Of a stretch of 64,000 nucleotides of DNA, positions 17,199 through 26,429 are shown piece by piece (positions within the stretch are counted from its first letter, which is position 1; the number at the start of each line of letters is the position of its first letter). A model generated the notes under the pieces. That model ran no database searches. It saw only the letters and a program-made list of their open reading frames with translations, and was not told the origin of the DNA. A program made the translations under genes and the position numbers. Where the stretch lies: positions 310,001 through 374,000 of the forward strand of contig CAJTFO010000001.1 in NCBI GenBank assembly GCA_910575755.1, written 5' to 3'. This DNA is from Desulfovibrionaceae bacterium. GTDB taxonomy: Bacteria; Desulfobacterota; Desulfovibrionia; Desulfovibrionales; Desulfovibrionaceae.

Positions 17199-17253
17199 GG
17201 CAGGGGAGGCGGGACAATGCCATGATGCGGCATGCCGTAAAAATAAGACCTTG

Positions 17254-18066
17254 ATGGCGCGGGAACGACAGAAGCCGGAAAGCGTCAGCGCCGCTCGCGC
17301 GGCTTTCCCGCGGGGTCTGGAGCAGCCCGCCGGGGCATTGCGCTTCGGCCTGGACGCTCTGTTGCTGGCGGCCTTTGCGGCTCGCCACTGCGAGGAACGC
17401 CGCGCCCGCCTCAGCAGGGCAAAACCCCGGCCCCTGTCTGTTGCGGAGCTGGGTTGCGGCTGCGGCGCGGCCCTGCTGGGGCTGGCTCTGCGCTGCTCCG
17501 AAACGCGCGGGCTGGGCCTGGAGCGTGAGCCGGCCTTGCTGGAGGCGGCCCGGCGCAATGCGCGCGCCCTGGGTCTGGAGCAAAGCCTGCTCTTTCAGGC
17601 GGCGGATCTGGCGCTGCCTCTGCCCGTAGCGGACGGAACGCGCCATGTGGTGCTGGCCAACCCGCCTTATGGCCTGCCGGGCCAGGGCAGGGCTTCGCCC
17701 TTGGCACTGCGGGAACGCGCCCTGCGCGACGCCGAAGCCCTGCATGTTTTCTGCCGCGCCGCCGCCCGGCTTCTGCGTCACCACGGGCATTTTTTCTGCA
17801 TTTTCGAGGCGCGTTCCCTGTCCCGGCTTTGCGCGGCCCTTGAGGAAACACATCTGGGGCTGCGCCGGATCATTCCCGTGCGTCCCCACAGTCACAGCCC
17901 GGCCACGCGCCTGCTGGCGGAAGCCCGCAAGGACGCGGCCCCGGAACTGCGTCTGGAAAGCCCGCTGACCCTGCACCGCCGGCAGTCTGGGCCAACGACG
18001 CGCAGCTCACCCCTCTGGACGGCGCAGGCGCTGGCGTTCTGCCCCTGGCTGGCCGCCACAACATGA
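17254..18066 (+). CDS. TrmN6-like tRNA adenine methyltransferase
   Basis: A 270-residue class I SAM methyltransferase. VAELGCGCGAALLGLAL is motif I and ANPPYGLPGQG contains the NPPY catalytic motif of N6-adenine methyltransferases. The N-terminal FGLDALLLAAFA is shared with TrmN6 (YfiC), which methylates A37 of tRNA-Val. Protein target assignment is by family resemblance only. I take the ATG at 17254; the frame is open further upstream, but that part overlaps the end of the U32 gene out of frame and has unlikely composition. The ribosome site is weak. The gene ends in ACATGA, overlapping the first ATG of the helicase gene. Confidence 0.75.
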   Translation: MARERQKPESVSAARAAFPRGLEQPAGALRFGLDALLLAAFAARHCEERRARLSRAKPRPLSVAELGCGCGAALLGLALRCSETRGLGLEREPALLEAARRNARALGLEQSLLFQAADLALPLPVADGTRHVVLANPPYGLPGQGRASPLALRERALRDAEALHVFCRAAARLLRHHGHFFCIFEARSLSRLCAALEETHLGLRRIIPVRPHSHSPATRLLAEARKDAAPELRLESPLTLHRRQSGPTTRSSPLWTAQALAFCPWLAATT

Positions 18067-18074
18067 GGTTACAC

Positions 18075-21000
18075 ATGAATTTTATTGCGGATCTGCACAT
18101 CCATTCGCGTTTTTCCCGCGCCACCAGCAAGGCGCTCACCCCCCGCCATCTGGCGGCCTGGGCGCGCTGCAAGGGCATAGATGTGCTGGGAACCGGCGAT
18201 TTCACCCATCCGCAGTGGCGGGCGGAACTGCGGGAACAACTGGTTTTTGACGAGGCCAGCGGCCTCTATCGTTTGAAAGGCGAGCCGGAACAGTTGGAAA
18301 TTCTGGGTGGAGCGCAGCCCCGCGCCCATGCGGACAGGCCGGGGCCGCTGTTCTGCCTTCAGGCGGAAATCAGCTCCATTTACAAGCGACACGGCAAAGT
18401 GCGCAAGGTGCACAACCTGGTTTTTGTGCCGGATATGGAAGGCGCGGACCGCCTTTCCGAACGCCTGGCCCAGATCGGCAATCTCAATTCCGACGGACGG
18501 CCCATTCTGGGGCTGGACTCGCGCGACCTGCTGGAAATCATGCTGGAAACCGTGCCCCAGGCAGTGCTGATCCCCGCCCATGTCTGGACGCCCTGGTTTG
18601 CCCTGTTCGGCTCCAAATCCGGCTTTGACCGGCTGGAGGACTGCTTTGCCGACCTTTCGGAACATATTTTCGCCCTGGAAACCGGTCTTTCCTCGGACCC
18701 GGCCATGAACCGCCTCATCAGCCGCCTGGACGGCTACGCCCTGATCTCCAATTCCGATGCCCATTCCGGGGCCAACCTGGGGCGCGAGGCCAATCTTTTC
18801 GCCGGGTCGCCCTCCTATGCGGGCATGTTCGCGGCCCTGCGCGCCACAGCCCGGCGTGAGCGGCAGGACAGCCTGCCCTGCCGCTTTCTGGGCACCATGG
18901 AATTTTATCCTGAGGAGGGCAAATACCATCTGGACGGGCATCGGGCCTGCAATGTGGCGCTGGAACCGCGTGAGGCTCTGGCCCTGAACAATATCTGCCC
19001 TGTCTGCGGCAAGCCCCTGACCGTGGGCGTGCTGCACCGCGTGCTGGAACTGGCCGACCGCGAGACGCCCGCGGAATTGCCCCTGGAGCCTCAAGCCCGC
19101 CCCCTGATTCCCCTGCCGGAAGTGGTGGGCGAAATCCTGGGCGTTGGCTCCGGCTCGCGCAAGGTGCAGGATCGCTACAGCCGCCTGCTGAGCGAACTGG
19201 GGCCGGAGCTGGACATTCTTTGCCGTTTGCCGGAGGCGCGCCTGCGCGCCCACTGGGAACCGCTGGGCGAAGCCGTGGCCCGCATGCGGCGCGGCCAGGT
19301 GTTCCGGCAGGGCGGCTTTGACGGCCAGTATGGCGTGGTGCGCGTGTTTGCGCCCGATGAATTGCGCGATGCGCGCGGCGGCCAGAGCCTGCCGGGGCTG
19401 ACCCGGCCCGGACGCTCGCGCAAAAACGCGGCCCCCGCGCAAGGCGGCCTCTCGCTTCTGAACCTGACCAGGCCCGCGCCGGAACAGAAAAGCCATGCGA
19501 CGCCAGATGCACCTGTTAGCGTGGCATTCTCCGAAGAGCAGAAAGCGGCCCTGCGGGCCGGTCCCGGCCCGGTACTGATTCTGGCCGGTCCCGGCGCGGG
19601 CAAAACCCGCGTGCTCGTCGGTCGCCTGCAAGGCCTGCTGGAAAAAGGCGCGCCGCCTCAGGAACTGTTGGCCGTCACCTTTACCCGCCGCGCCGCCGGA
19701 GAATTGCGGGAACGCCTGAGCGCGGCCCTGCCCCGGCTCAGCGATCTGCCGCAATGCGACACCCTGCACGGGCTGGCCTGGGGCCTGCTGCGCGCGACAG
19801 AACCGCAAAGCCTGCTTCTGGCCGAGGATGCGGCCCTTCGTCTGTTCAGCGCCGCCAATGCGCATATGCCGGCGCGACGCCTGCGCTCACTCTGGGATGC
19901 CCTGAGCCTGGCCCGCGAAACGCAGCAAACGCCGACTGCGGGCAGCGAGCTGGCCAAAGCGGCCCACCGCTACAGCCAGCGCAAGACTGCCCGCAGTGAT
20001 CTGCGCTATGTGGACTATGCCGACCTGCTGGACTGGCTGCTGGAGCATGCCGCCGGCCTGAACGGACGCTGGCGGCATGTGCTGGTGGACGAGGTGCAGG
20101 ATCTTTCGCCGGTGCAACTGGCCGTGCTGCGCGCCCTGCTGCCGTCCGGCGGCCAGGGCTTTTTCGGCATCGGCGACCCGGATCAGGCCATTTACGGCTT
20201 TCGCGGGGCCACGGGGCAGAGCGAGGCATCCCTCAAGGCCTGCTGGCCGGAACTTGCGGTGTGCAGGCTGGGCCGCAGCTACCGCGCCAGCCAGGATGTG
20301 CTCAACATGGCCCAGAGCCTGCTGCAAGGCCAGGGGCAATGCGGCCCCCTGCGCGCGGCGCGGTCGCTGAGCGCCCAGTTGCAGCTTTTCGCCGCTCCGG
20401 ACGAACGGGCCGAGGCCCGCTGGCTGGCCGGACGCGTGCAGCGGCTTATAGGGGCCACGGCCCACACCCTGCTGGATCAGACCCGCAAGCGCGCCGACGC
20501 TTCGGAGCTGGACAACACCCTGTCGCCGGGCGATGTGGCTGTGCTGGTGCGGCTCAAGGCCCAGATTCCCCCCTTGCGCGCGGCGCTGGAGCAGGCCGGC
20601 GTGCCGTGCGCGGCCCCGGCGCAGGAGGAATTCTGGCAGGAATCGGTCTGTGCCCGTCTGCTGGCCCTGGCCGCAGAACATTGCGGTTTTGCGGAGATTG
20701 CGCCGTTCCCGGAGCAGACGGATCAAGCCACGTCTTTGGCGGGGCAGACGGCCCTGCCCTGGCCCGTCGGAAATCTGCCCAAACCGCAGGATATGACCAC
20801 CTGGCTGAATGCGCAGGCCTGGACCGGCGAAATGTTTTGCCAGAGCCGCCAATGGCGCTCGCTCTGCCGGCTCTGGCAGGAGTGCGGCGGCTGGCAGGCC
20901 CTGTTCCAGCGCCTGGCCTGGCTGCATGAGGCGGAACTGGTGCGCTCCAGGGCCGAGCATGTTCAACTGCTCACCCTGCATGCTTCCAAGGGGCTGGAAT

Positions 21001-21356
21001 TTCAGGCGGTCTTTCTGCCCGGTCTGGAAAACGGCCTGCTGCCGCTGCGGCGGGAACTGCTGTTTGAGACAGAGGCTGCGGATACAGCGGGCCCGGACAG
21101 CCAGGCCGCCCGTGACGCCGGCTGTATGGAGGAACTGGCCGAGGAACGCCGCCTGCTCTATGTGGGTCTAACCCGCGCCGCGCGGGCCTTGTTCGTGAGT
21201 TATTGCGCCCGGCGCACGCTGTACGGCAAAAAGCTGCGTCTCGCGCCCTCGCCCTTTTTGGCCCAGATCCGCGACTTCTGCCGCCAGAGCGCCCTGACGC
21301 CGCACACGCGTAAATCAGAAGAGCATCTTTCGCTGCTGTCCGGGCTGAAGAGCTGA
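18075..21356 (+). CDS. PHP phosphoesterase fused to UvrD-type helicase
   Basis: A protein of about 1093 residues. Residues 1-290 or so form a PHP domain: DLHIHSRFS at 6-14, GTGDFTHP, HVWTPWFALFGS, SNSDAHSG. A zinc-ribbon-like segment (ICPVCGKPL) follows. From about residue 500 it is a UvrD/PcrA-like SF1 helicase: ILAGPGAGKTRVLVGRL (Walker A), VDEVQDLSPVQ, GDPDQAIYGFRG, LLTLHASKGLEFQAVFLPG and LLYVGLTRA. A PHP domain in front of such a helicase suggests trimming of DNA ends during repair, but activity is untested. The ATG at 18075 has GAGG five bases upstream; an ATG at 18063 overlaps the preceding stop and adds four residues. Confidence 0.85.
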   Translation: MNFIADLHIHSRFSRATSKALTPRHLAAWARCKGIDVLGTGDFTHPQWRAELREQLVFDEASGLYRLKGEPEQLEILGGAQPRAHADRPGPLFCLQAEISSIYKRHGKVRKVHNLVFVPDMEGADRLSERLAQIGNLNSDGRPILGLDSRDLLEIMLETVPQAVLIPAHVWTPWFALFGSKSGFDRLEDCFADLSEHIFALETGLSSDPAMNRLISRLDGYALISNSDAHSGANLGREANLFAGSPSYAGMFAALRATARRERQDSLPCRFLGTMEFYPEEGKYHLDGHRACNVALEPREALALNNICPVCGKPLTVGVLHRVLELADRETPAELPLEPQARPLIPLPEVVGEILGVGSGSRKVQDRYSRLLSELGPELDILCRLPEARLRAHWEPLGEAVARMRRGQVFRQGGFDGQYGVVRVFAPDELRDARGGQSLPGLTRPGRSRKNAAPAQGGLSLLNLTRPAPEQKSHATPDAPVSVAFSEEQKAALRAGPGPVLILAGPGAGKTRVLVGRLQGLLEKGAPPQELLAVTFTRRAAGELRERLSAALPRLSDLPQCDTLHGLAWGLLRATEPQSLLLAEDAALRLFSAANAHMPARRLRSLWDALSLARETQQTPTAGSELAKAAHRYSQRKTARSDLRYVDYADLLDWLLEHAAGLNGRWRHVLVDEVQDLSPVQLAVLRALLPSGGQGFFGIGDPDQAIYGFRGATGQSEASLKACWPELAVCRLGRSYRASQDVLNMAQSLLQGQGQCGPLRAARSLSAQLQLFAAPDERAEARWLAGRVQRLIGATAHTLLDQTRKRADASELDNTLSPGDVAVLVRLKAQIPPLRAALEQAGVPCAAPAQEEFWQESVCARLLALAAEHCGFAEIAPFPEQTDQATSLAGQTALPWPVGNLPKPQDMTTWLNAQAWTGEMFCQSRQWRSLCRLWQECGGWQALFQRLAWLHEAELVRSRAEHVQLLTLHASKGLEFQAVFLPGLENGLLPLRRELLFETEAADTAGPDSQAARDAGCMEELAEERRLLYVGLTRAARALFVSYCARRTLYGKKLRLAPSPFLAQIRDFCRQSALTPHTRKSEEHLSLLSGLKS

Positions 21357-21482
21357 CGCGCAACACAATGCGGCGGCGTATGGCCGCCGCAGTCGAAGTT
21401 CCGTGATTCCGCAAGCAGACGCAAAGACAAAAAGCCGGCGTCACCGGGGAAAGAACGCAGCGTGATCAGGCGATTGCGCCTC

Positions 21483-21734
21483 TTATTCCTCAAGCCAGGA
21501 ATCGTCTTCCAGCACCTTATAGCCGCGCACCGTGAGGTAGCACACGTCCTCCGCCTCTTCGACCAGGCCAGTGACTTCCACGGGCGCGCTGACCTCGTCG
21601 GCCAGATCCACACCGGCCCCGCGCGGCAGTACACGGTATTCCACATCGTCCTGCACCACGGCCACTCTGGCCTGGCGATCATCCTGCGGCACAGCCGCTA
21701 CATAACCTTTAACGGTAACGGGACTTTTATTCAT
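21483..21734 (-). CDS. Conserved small hypothetical protein
   Basis: An 83-residue acidic protein (MNKSPVTVKGYVAAVPQDD...DDSWLEE) rich in beta-prone residues and without membrane segments. I do not recognise a family; the alternating hydrophobic pattern (VEVTGLVEEAEDVCYLTVRGY) would suit a small barrel such as an OB fold. It stands alone: it ends about 125 bp from the convergent helicase gene, and no gene lies immediately upstream. The inner ATG at 21734 is preferred over one seven codons upstream because the extra residues are an arginine/glutamine run. Confidence 0.65.
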   Translation of the reverse strand: MNKSPVTVKGYVAAVPQDDRQARVAVVQDDVEYRVLPRGAGVDLADEVSAPVEVTGLVEEAEDVCYLTVRGYKVLEDDSWLEE

Positions 21735-22022
21735 GCGCTGACGTTGCCTCTGCAAGGTTTTTCTGGGGCTATAGCGCCTTTTATGACATGAGGCAAGAGA
21801 TGCGGGAATACAAACCAGGGCAATGGCATGAAGGCAGTATAAAAATATATTTAATTAATTCAGAATATTGACTGTCATCTCCCAGAAGGATTGCCAATAT
21901 CAGACATCATTGCCATTTCTGTATTGAGGTTTTTGCGGAGCTGAATGACCCAAGGCAAACGGCGAAGGCCTTTATCCTGCCAAGCGAGCTGTCGCGGCGA
22001 AGTCACGTCCTGCTCGGCTCCG

Positions 22023-22051
22023 TAGAGCATTTCCATGCGCGAAATGCTCTA
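22023..22051. repeat. Inverted repeat with GAGCATTTC arms
   Basis: Arms TAGAGCATTTC and GAAATGCTCTA (11 bp) enclose a 7-base loop, placed at the stop codon of the small lipoprotein gene. A T-run is absent on either strand. It may act as a transcript stabiliser or terminator, or belong to a dispersed intergenic palindrome family. The stretch 21760-22020 shows no gene. Confidence 0.6.
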
Positions 22052-22180
22052 GCGGCTGCCCACCCCGACCCCCACAATGGTCTGTCCCCTGGCCCGTACC
22101 TGCGCGTTCTGGCCACAGGCGGCCAGCAGCAGCGCGCTCAGGCACAGCAGCAGAATCAGGGAGCGCGTCCGGCTACGCAT
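22049..22180 (-). CDS. Very small lipoprotein
   Basis: A 43-residue peptide, MRSRTRSLILLLCLSALLLA followed by ACGQNAQVRARGQT and so on. A basic start, a hydrophobic stretch and the lipobox LLAAC predict export and lipidation, leaving a mature peptide of about 22 residues with basic residues and a GVGVGSR tail. It overlaps the last 8 bases of the serine acetyltransferase gene and has GGAAAA before its ATG. Function unknown; it resembles entericidin-sized lipoproteins only in size. Confidence 0.55.
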   Translation of the reverse strand: MRSRTRSLILLLCLSALLLAACGQNAQVRARGQTIVGVGVGSR

Positions 22181-23090
22181 GCGGCTTTTCCTGTGAAATG
22201 CGGGCGCCGGCGGGCACGTCGTCGGTGATCCAGACATTGCCGCCGATGACCGCGCCGGAACCTATGGTCACGCGTCCCAGAATGGTGGCCCCGGCATAGA
22301 CCGTGACATTGTCTTCCAGCACCGGATGCCGGGGGATGCCCTTGGTCAGGGTGCCGTCGGGGTTTTTGGGAAAAGACAGCGCCCCCAGCGTCACGCCCTG
22401 ATACAGACGGCAGCCGCGACCCAGAACGCAGGTTTCTCCAATAACCACGCCTGTGCCGTGGTCGATGAAAAAATCCTCGCCTATGGTCGCGCCGGGGTGA
22501 ATGTCAATGCCCGTGCGGGAGTGGGCCATTTCGGAAATGATGCGGGGAATCACCGGCACGTTAAGCCTGTAGAGCACATGGGCGATGCGGTGATGCAGCA
22601 TGGCGTGCATGGAGGGATAGCAGAAAATGGTCTCGCCGGGGCTGGTGGCCGCCGGGTCGCCCTCGTAGGCGGCCTGGGCGTCGCCCGCCAGCAGGCGGCG
22701 GATCTCCGGCAGGCTCTCCATGAAATTCAGAGCCTCGGCCGCACCTTTGTTTTCACAGGCAGCGCAGGGCTCGGACGCCTGCCTGCCCTCGCAGGAAAAA
22801 CAGAAGCCGCGCGTGATCTGCTCGCTCAGCAGGTGGTAGATGGAATCCAGATTGGCCGAAAGGTGATAGCGCATGGACTCGCGCCGGACCCTGGTTGGGC
22901 CGAAATATCCCGGAAAAATGGCCGCGCGCAGGCGCTCCATTATTTCCCGCAACGCGTCCAGCGAAGGCATGGCCGCGCCCTGGGCCGGGCGGTGCCAGAC
23001 AATATCCAGAGAGGAGGGATGGCAGAGGCGCTCCACCACCGCATCCAGTTCCGGCATGGTCACGGCCTTGTCGTCATATGTTTTGCTCAT
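22173..23090 (-). CDS. epsC: Serine O-acetyltransferase (EpsC-type)
   Basis: A 305-residue protein that makes O-acetylserine from serine and acetyl-CoA, the first step of cysteine synthesis. The N-terminal helical region contains a Cys-rich insertion (CFSCEGRQASEPCAACENKG). The C-terminal left-handed beta helix shows GIDIHPGATIGEDFFIDHGTGVVIGE and GVTLGALSF, the EpsC catalytic signature with both His residues. The start at 23090 (MSKTYDDKAVTMPELD) is chosen over one 11 codons upstream. No cysteine synthase is adjacent, though an O-acetylhomoserine sulfhydrylase gene lies elsewhere in the window. The upstream 23091-23507 is AT-rich and without a recognisable gene. Confidence 0.88.
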   Translation of the reverse strand: MSKTYDDKAVTMPELDAVVERLCHPSSLDIVWHRPAQGAAMPSLDALREIMERLRAAIFPGYFGPTRVRRESMRYHLSANLDSIYHLLSEQITRGFCFSCEGRQASEPCAACENKGAAEALNFMESLPEIRRLLAGDAQAAYEGDPAATSPGETIFCYPSMHAMLHHRIAHVLYRLNVPVIPRIISEMAHSRTGIDIHPGATIGEDFFIDHGTGVVIGETCVLGRGCRLYQGVTLGALSFPKNPDGTLTKGIPRHPVLEDNVTVYAGATILGRVTIGSGAVIGGNVWITDDVPAGARISQEKPHA

Positions 23091-23507
23091 GGGGCATATC
23101 CTGTTGTTTTTCCTTTTGTACACGGCCTGTGGCCCGCCCGCAACGGCTTTGCCGCGACCGGGCAGGACAGAGGCATCTTATGGCATCTTTCGATTAAAAA
23201 TGTAAATTTTCAGAGACTTTTCACTTAAAGACAGAAATGCTTGGGCCTGATACTTTCCAAAAAGAGGGCCCTTCGCTACATGATGCCATAACCTTATTGA
23301 TTTCAGCGTTTATATCTAAACACCAAATACCCTCTTGAAACAACCTGACAGAACATCCTTTTTCGTTCTCAATTTTCGGATGGCTTGGCGTAGTAATTTC
23401 TCCAATATTTTTGAATAATGTTTAGAAAAAAATACCGAGAGCAATAAGGATCAGTAATTACCTGAACAGTTCATTGTTGTTGCGGTTCGCCTGTATATTT
23501 TAAATTT

Positions 23508-24632
23508 TCAATCTATCATTTTTAAAATAGCTTCACTTATCATGTTTTTCTTTTTCAAAGTATAATACCTGGATAACTCTTTATAACAAAATTCCAGTTC
23601 CTCACAGCCAATGTCATGGCGTGACATTTCCTTTTGTAAAAGTTTTAATGCCTTTTCCTTGTCTCTCGCAAGTAATGCCAATTTTATACCGATAATATGC
23701 AACTCAAAAGCATCGCTATACCGAGATAAACGTGAATACAACTTTTTTGCAGCAATAATATTGTCTGATTTGCATTCGGCAATAATTTTTTCTATACCTA
23801 TATTTATATCATATATTATATCACCTTTCACTATATTATGCAATATATTTATGGGATATTTTTCATATGTATTTAATATTTTTAAAAACTTAAAAATTGT
23901 TTTATCTTCTGTACATTCTCTTGACAGATGTCTATAAAACATATCCATATTTATGTTTACATTTGTTTTCGCCTGTGTTGCTCTGCCACGATTTATTTTT
24001 TCTTCAAAATCTTGCTGTGATTTATAATAATAATGATTGATACAGATTTTTTCTGATAACGGATATGAAGAAAAATTTTTTATTGGAATATAGTCTTCAT
24101 TAACACAATAATATCCATTTTTATATAAAAAATGATGTGGAGATAATGGTCGTACAGTTAGTTTTGGCCTGACAATGCTTTTTATATGACTATTCAGTTC
24201 TATTGCATTGAAATAATTTTCAATTGTTCTGCCTTTGGGCCTACAGACATGCCCATTTGATGAAAATATTTTCCACGTTATCCCCAAGCCTCCATAATCC
24301 CGGTAGTCATCCAGAATATCTTTTATATCATTTTTATTTATTGGAACAATAAATTCATCAATATCTATAAATGCGATCCAGTATGAATTACTTCCCCATT
24401 TATTAAGGCAGTGTAGATAGGCAGACAATTGTTGTGCCTTATCCATATCCAAATCAAATACGGTTATTAATCCATTCGATATAAATTCTGATAAAATATT
24501 TTTTATTGGATTCTTACTGTTATTATCATAAATAACTATATGTTCAAAACCGATTGCAAAATGATATAACACCCATTCTCTTAAATTTTTATCTTCATCT
24601 TTTGCAATAGAACATATAGATGCATAATACAT
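23508..24632 (-). CDS. Glycosyltransferase family 92-type protein, AT-rich and probably transferred
   Basis: A 374-residue protein with an N-terminal GT-A domain: ICSIAKDEDKNLREWVLYHF, then FEHIVIYDNNS, and the metal-binding DIDEF after SYWIAF. This is the layout of glycosyltransferase family 92 (DUF23-like) and related enzymes that extend surface glycans. The C-terminal part (residues 250-374) is helical and TPR-like. The gene is strikingly AT-rich, with many AAA, ATA and TTT codons, unlike the GC-rich neighbours, which points to horizontal transfer. A GAGGA ribosome site precedes the ATG. No glycan operon surrounds it. Confidence 0.8.
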   Translation of the reverse strand: MYYASICSIAKDEDKNLREWVLYHFAIGFEHIVIYDNNSKNPIKNILSEFISNGLITVFDLDMDKAQQLSAYLHCLNKWGSNSYWIAFIDIDEFIVPINKNDIKDILDDYRDYGGLGITWKIFSSNGHVCRPKGRTIENYFNAIELNSHIKSIVRPKLTVRPLSPHHFLYKNGYYCVNEDYIPIKNFSSYPLSEKICINHYYYKSQQDFEEKINRGRATQAKTNVNINMDMFYRHLSRECTEDKTIFKFLKILNTYEKYPINILHNIVKGDIIYDINIGIEKIIAECKSDNIIAAKKLYSRLSRYSDAFELHIIGIKLALLARDKEKALKLLQKEMSRHDIGCEELEFCYKELSRYYTLKKKNMISEAILKMID

Positions 24633-24684
24633 TATTTATGATCCTCAATTTCGCATATGTTAAACTTTTTGCCTTGGTTCCCAT

Positions 24685-24754
24685 AAAAGCACCTTCCTCA
24701 CTGATGGTATCTGCACTGGCCTGAACACCTCAGTGTATGAGGAAGGTGCTTTTT
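24685..24754 (-). terminator. Long-stem hairpin between the GltB-like gene and the glycosyltransferase
   Basis: A 16-bp perfect stem (AAAAGCACCTTCCTCA paired with its complement) with a loop of about 38 bases lies after the GltB-like gene. On the minus strand it is followed by TTTTA. It probably terminates that transcript; the sequence is nearly symmetric, so it could work both ways. Confidence 0.65.
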
Positions 24755-24797
24755 GACGTATAACTTCTTGCTTCCACTCCGGTTGGGAGAAGCTTCT

Positions 24798-26300
24798 TTA
24801 CCGCAGTTCACCGGCCTCGCGGGTCAGCGGGATCAGGTCGTCCGGCCCCAGCAGATTCACGTCAAATTTGCGGTTCAGAGCCGCGAAATGACGCAGGCCC
24901 AGGGCAATGCGGTTGAGATAGGAGAAGACGCCGATGGCCCCGGCGGAAAAACTGTTCGCCTCCTTGCCGTAAAGATGCCTGAGATCCGGCAGGTCGGCAA
25001 ACAGCGCTTCCCTGCTGTCCCCGAACTTTTTGAGGTGCGCGGGAATAGTGCCCGCCTCGATCAGTTCGCCCACCTTTTTGGCGCTGTTGGCGGCGGCCAT
25101 GGCCGCGCGGCAGAGGCCCACGGCCTGGAAATGCGGCGCGCCCAGGGCCAGGGCCTTGAATACCTGATCCTCGGTGGCGAAGCCGCCGGCAATGACCAGG
25201 GAGGGCAGTTCCAGCCCTTCTCTGGTCAGACGGCTGGCAATGCCGCAGACCACGCCTTGCAGGGGCACGGTGGGCAGGCCCCATTCATTCATCATCTTGC
25301 AGGGGCTGTAGCCCGATCCGCCCCCCGCGCCGTCAAAAGTGACCACATCCACTTCGGCGCAAGCGGCCATGCGCAGCACCCGTTCAATATCCACGGGATC
25401 AAAGCCGGTCATCTTGAAGTAGACGTTCTTCAGCCCCATATCCCGCAGGCGGGCGATGCGCGGGAGCAGATATTCCTCATCCCACATGGGCAGACGGCCG
25501 TAAACATAGAAATTGGGCGCTTCGCCCCTCTCGGCCGCGGCCCGGATGGCCGGGTCGGTGGGGTCCGGATGCACCAGCGCCCCGGTCTCTTTCTTTTGCA
25601 GGGCGGTTTCATAATCCTTGAGCCGTGTCACAGGCTGGGTGCCCTTGGCGGACTGGCCGAACTTGAATTCAATGGCTTCGGCTCCGCAATGGCTGATGGC
25701 GTATTCGGGCAGGCCCTGGGCGTCCTCTTCAAAATTGGCCTGCGGGACGATCTGGCCATAGCCCCGGTAGTAGCGGCGGAAGGCGTCCATGATTTCATTG
25801 AGATAGGGAAAGTGCTCAATTTTCCCGTTGCGCATTTTCAGCGCGGGGTCCTTGGAGGGCGAACCTTCGCCGATGACGCAGCAGACCCCGGCCATGGCGG
25901 CCCCGGCGAAATAATCCTGCCAGTTCATCTTGAGCAGGGCGGGCAGAAGCACGGGCAGGGCGATTTTGACCGGATGCCGCCGCCCCAGCGTGCGTTCAAG
26001 CCTGACGTTGAAAATGGCCGCCTGGTCCGCCTCGGCCGGGACGCCCTGCGCGCCGAAAACGCGCCCGTTGATGTTGAAGTGGGAGTAATCCAGCGGGTAA
26101 TCCTTTTCCGAGGCAATCTGATTGTTGCCCGTGGTGGTGGGATAAACGCTCTGCGCGCCCAGCACGGCGGACAGGCCGATCTCACAGGAGCCGGGGCAGT
26201 CGGCGTCGCAGAAGGCGCACATGCCGCTTTGCGGCGACAGGCTGCGGCTGCGGGTTTTGGTTTCGTTGAAACTGGAAGCAATGCCGGGATGAAAAGACAT
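24798..26300 (-). CDS. Stand-alone glutamate synthase FMN domain protein (archaeal GltB-like)
   Basis: A 500-residue protein matching the FMN-binding synthase domain of glutamate synthase: TFDGAGGGSGYSPCKMMNEWG, GGFATEDQVFKALALGA and GLCRAAMAA. The N-terminus has a cysteine group CAFCDADCPGSCEIG. The glutaminase and alpha-helical domains of the large bacterial enzyme are absent, as in archaeal-type split GltB. It may produce glutamate from 2-oxoglutarate with separate amidotransferase and electron-donor subunits, none of which is adjacent. The start at 26300 has AAGGAG in front. The cysteines suggest an Fe-S site, but cluster type is not determinable. Confidence 0.82.
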   Translation of the reverse strand: MSFHPGIASSFNETKTRSRSLSPQSGMCAFCDADCPGSCEIGLSAVLGAQSVYPTTTGNNQIASEKDYPLDYSHFNINGRVFGAQGVPAEADQAAIFNVRLERTLGRRHPVKIALPVLLPALLKMNWQDYFAGAAMAGVCCVIGEGSPSKDPALKMRNGKIEHFPYLNEIMDAFRRYYRGYGQIVPQANFEEDAQGLPEYAISHCGAEAIEFKFGQSAKGTQPVTRLKDYETALQKKETGALVHPDPTDPAIRAAAERGEAPNFYVYGRLPMWDEEYLLPRIARLRDMGLKNVYFKMTGFDPVDIERVLRMAACAEVDVVTFDGAGGGSGYSPCKMMNEWGLPTVPLQGVVCGIASRLTREGLELPSLVIAGGFATEDQVFKALALGAPHFQAVGLCRAAMAAANSAKKVGELIEAGTIPAHLKKFGDSREALFADLPDLRHLYGKEANSFSAGAIGVFSYLNRIALGLRHFAALNRKFDVNLLGPDDLIPLTREAGELR

Positions 26301-26429
26301 GACGCGTCTCCTTGCGGTTGGGGAAGAAAAATGCGGATTGTGACGTAAGACGCAACATACGCCATCTTTTCCATACAGCAAACCGGATTTCAGGCGAATT
26401 CCGCGGGGTGCCGCTCTATAGCATTTTTT

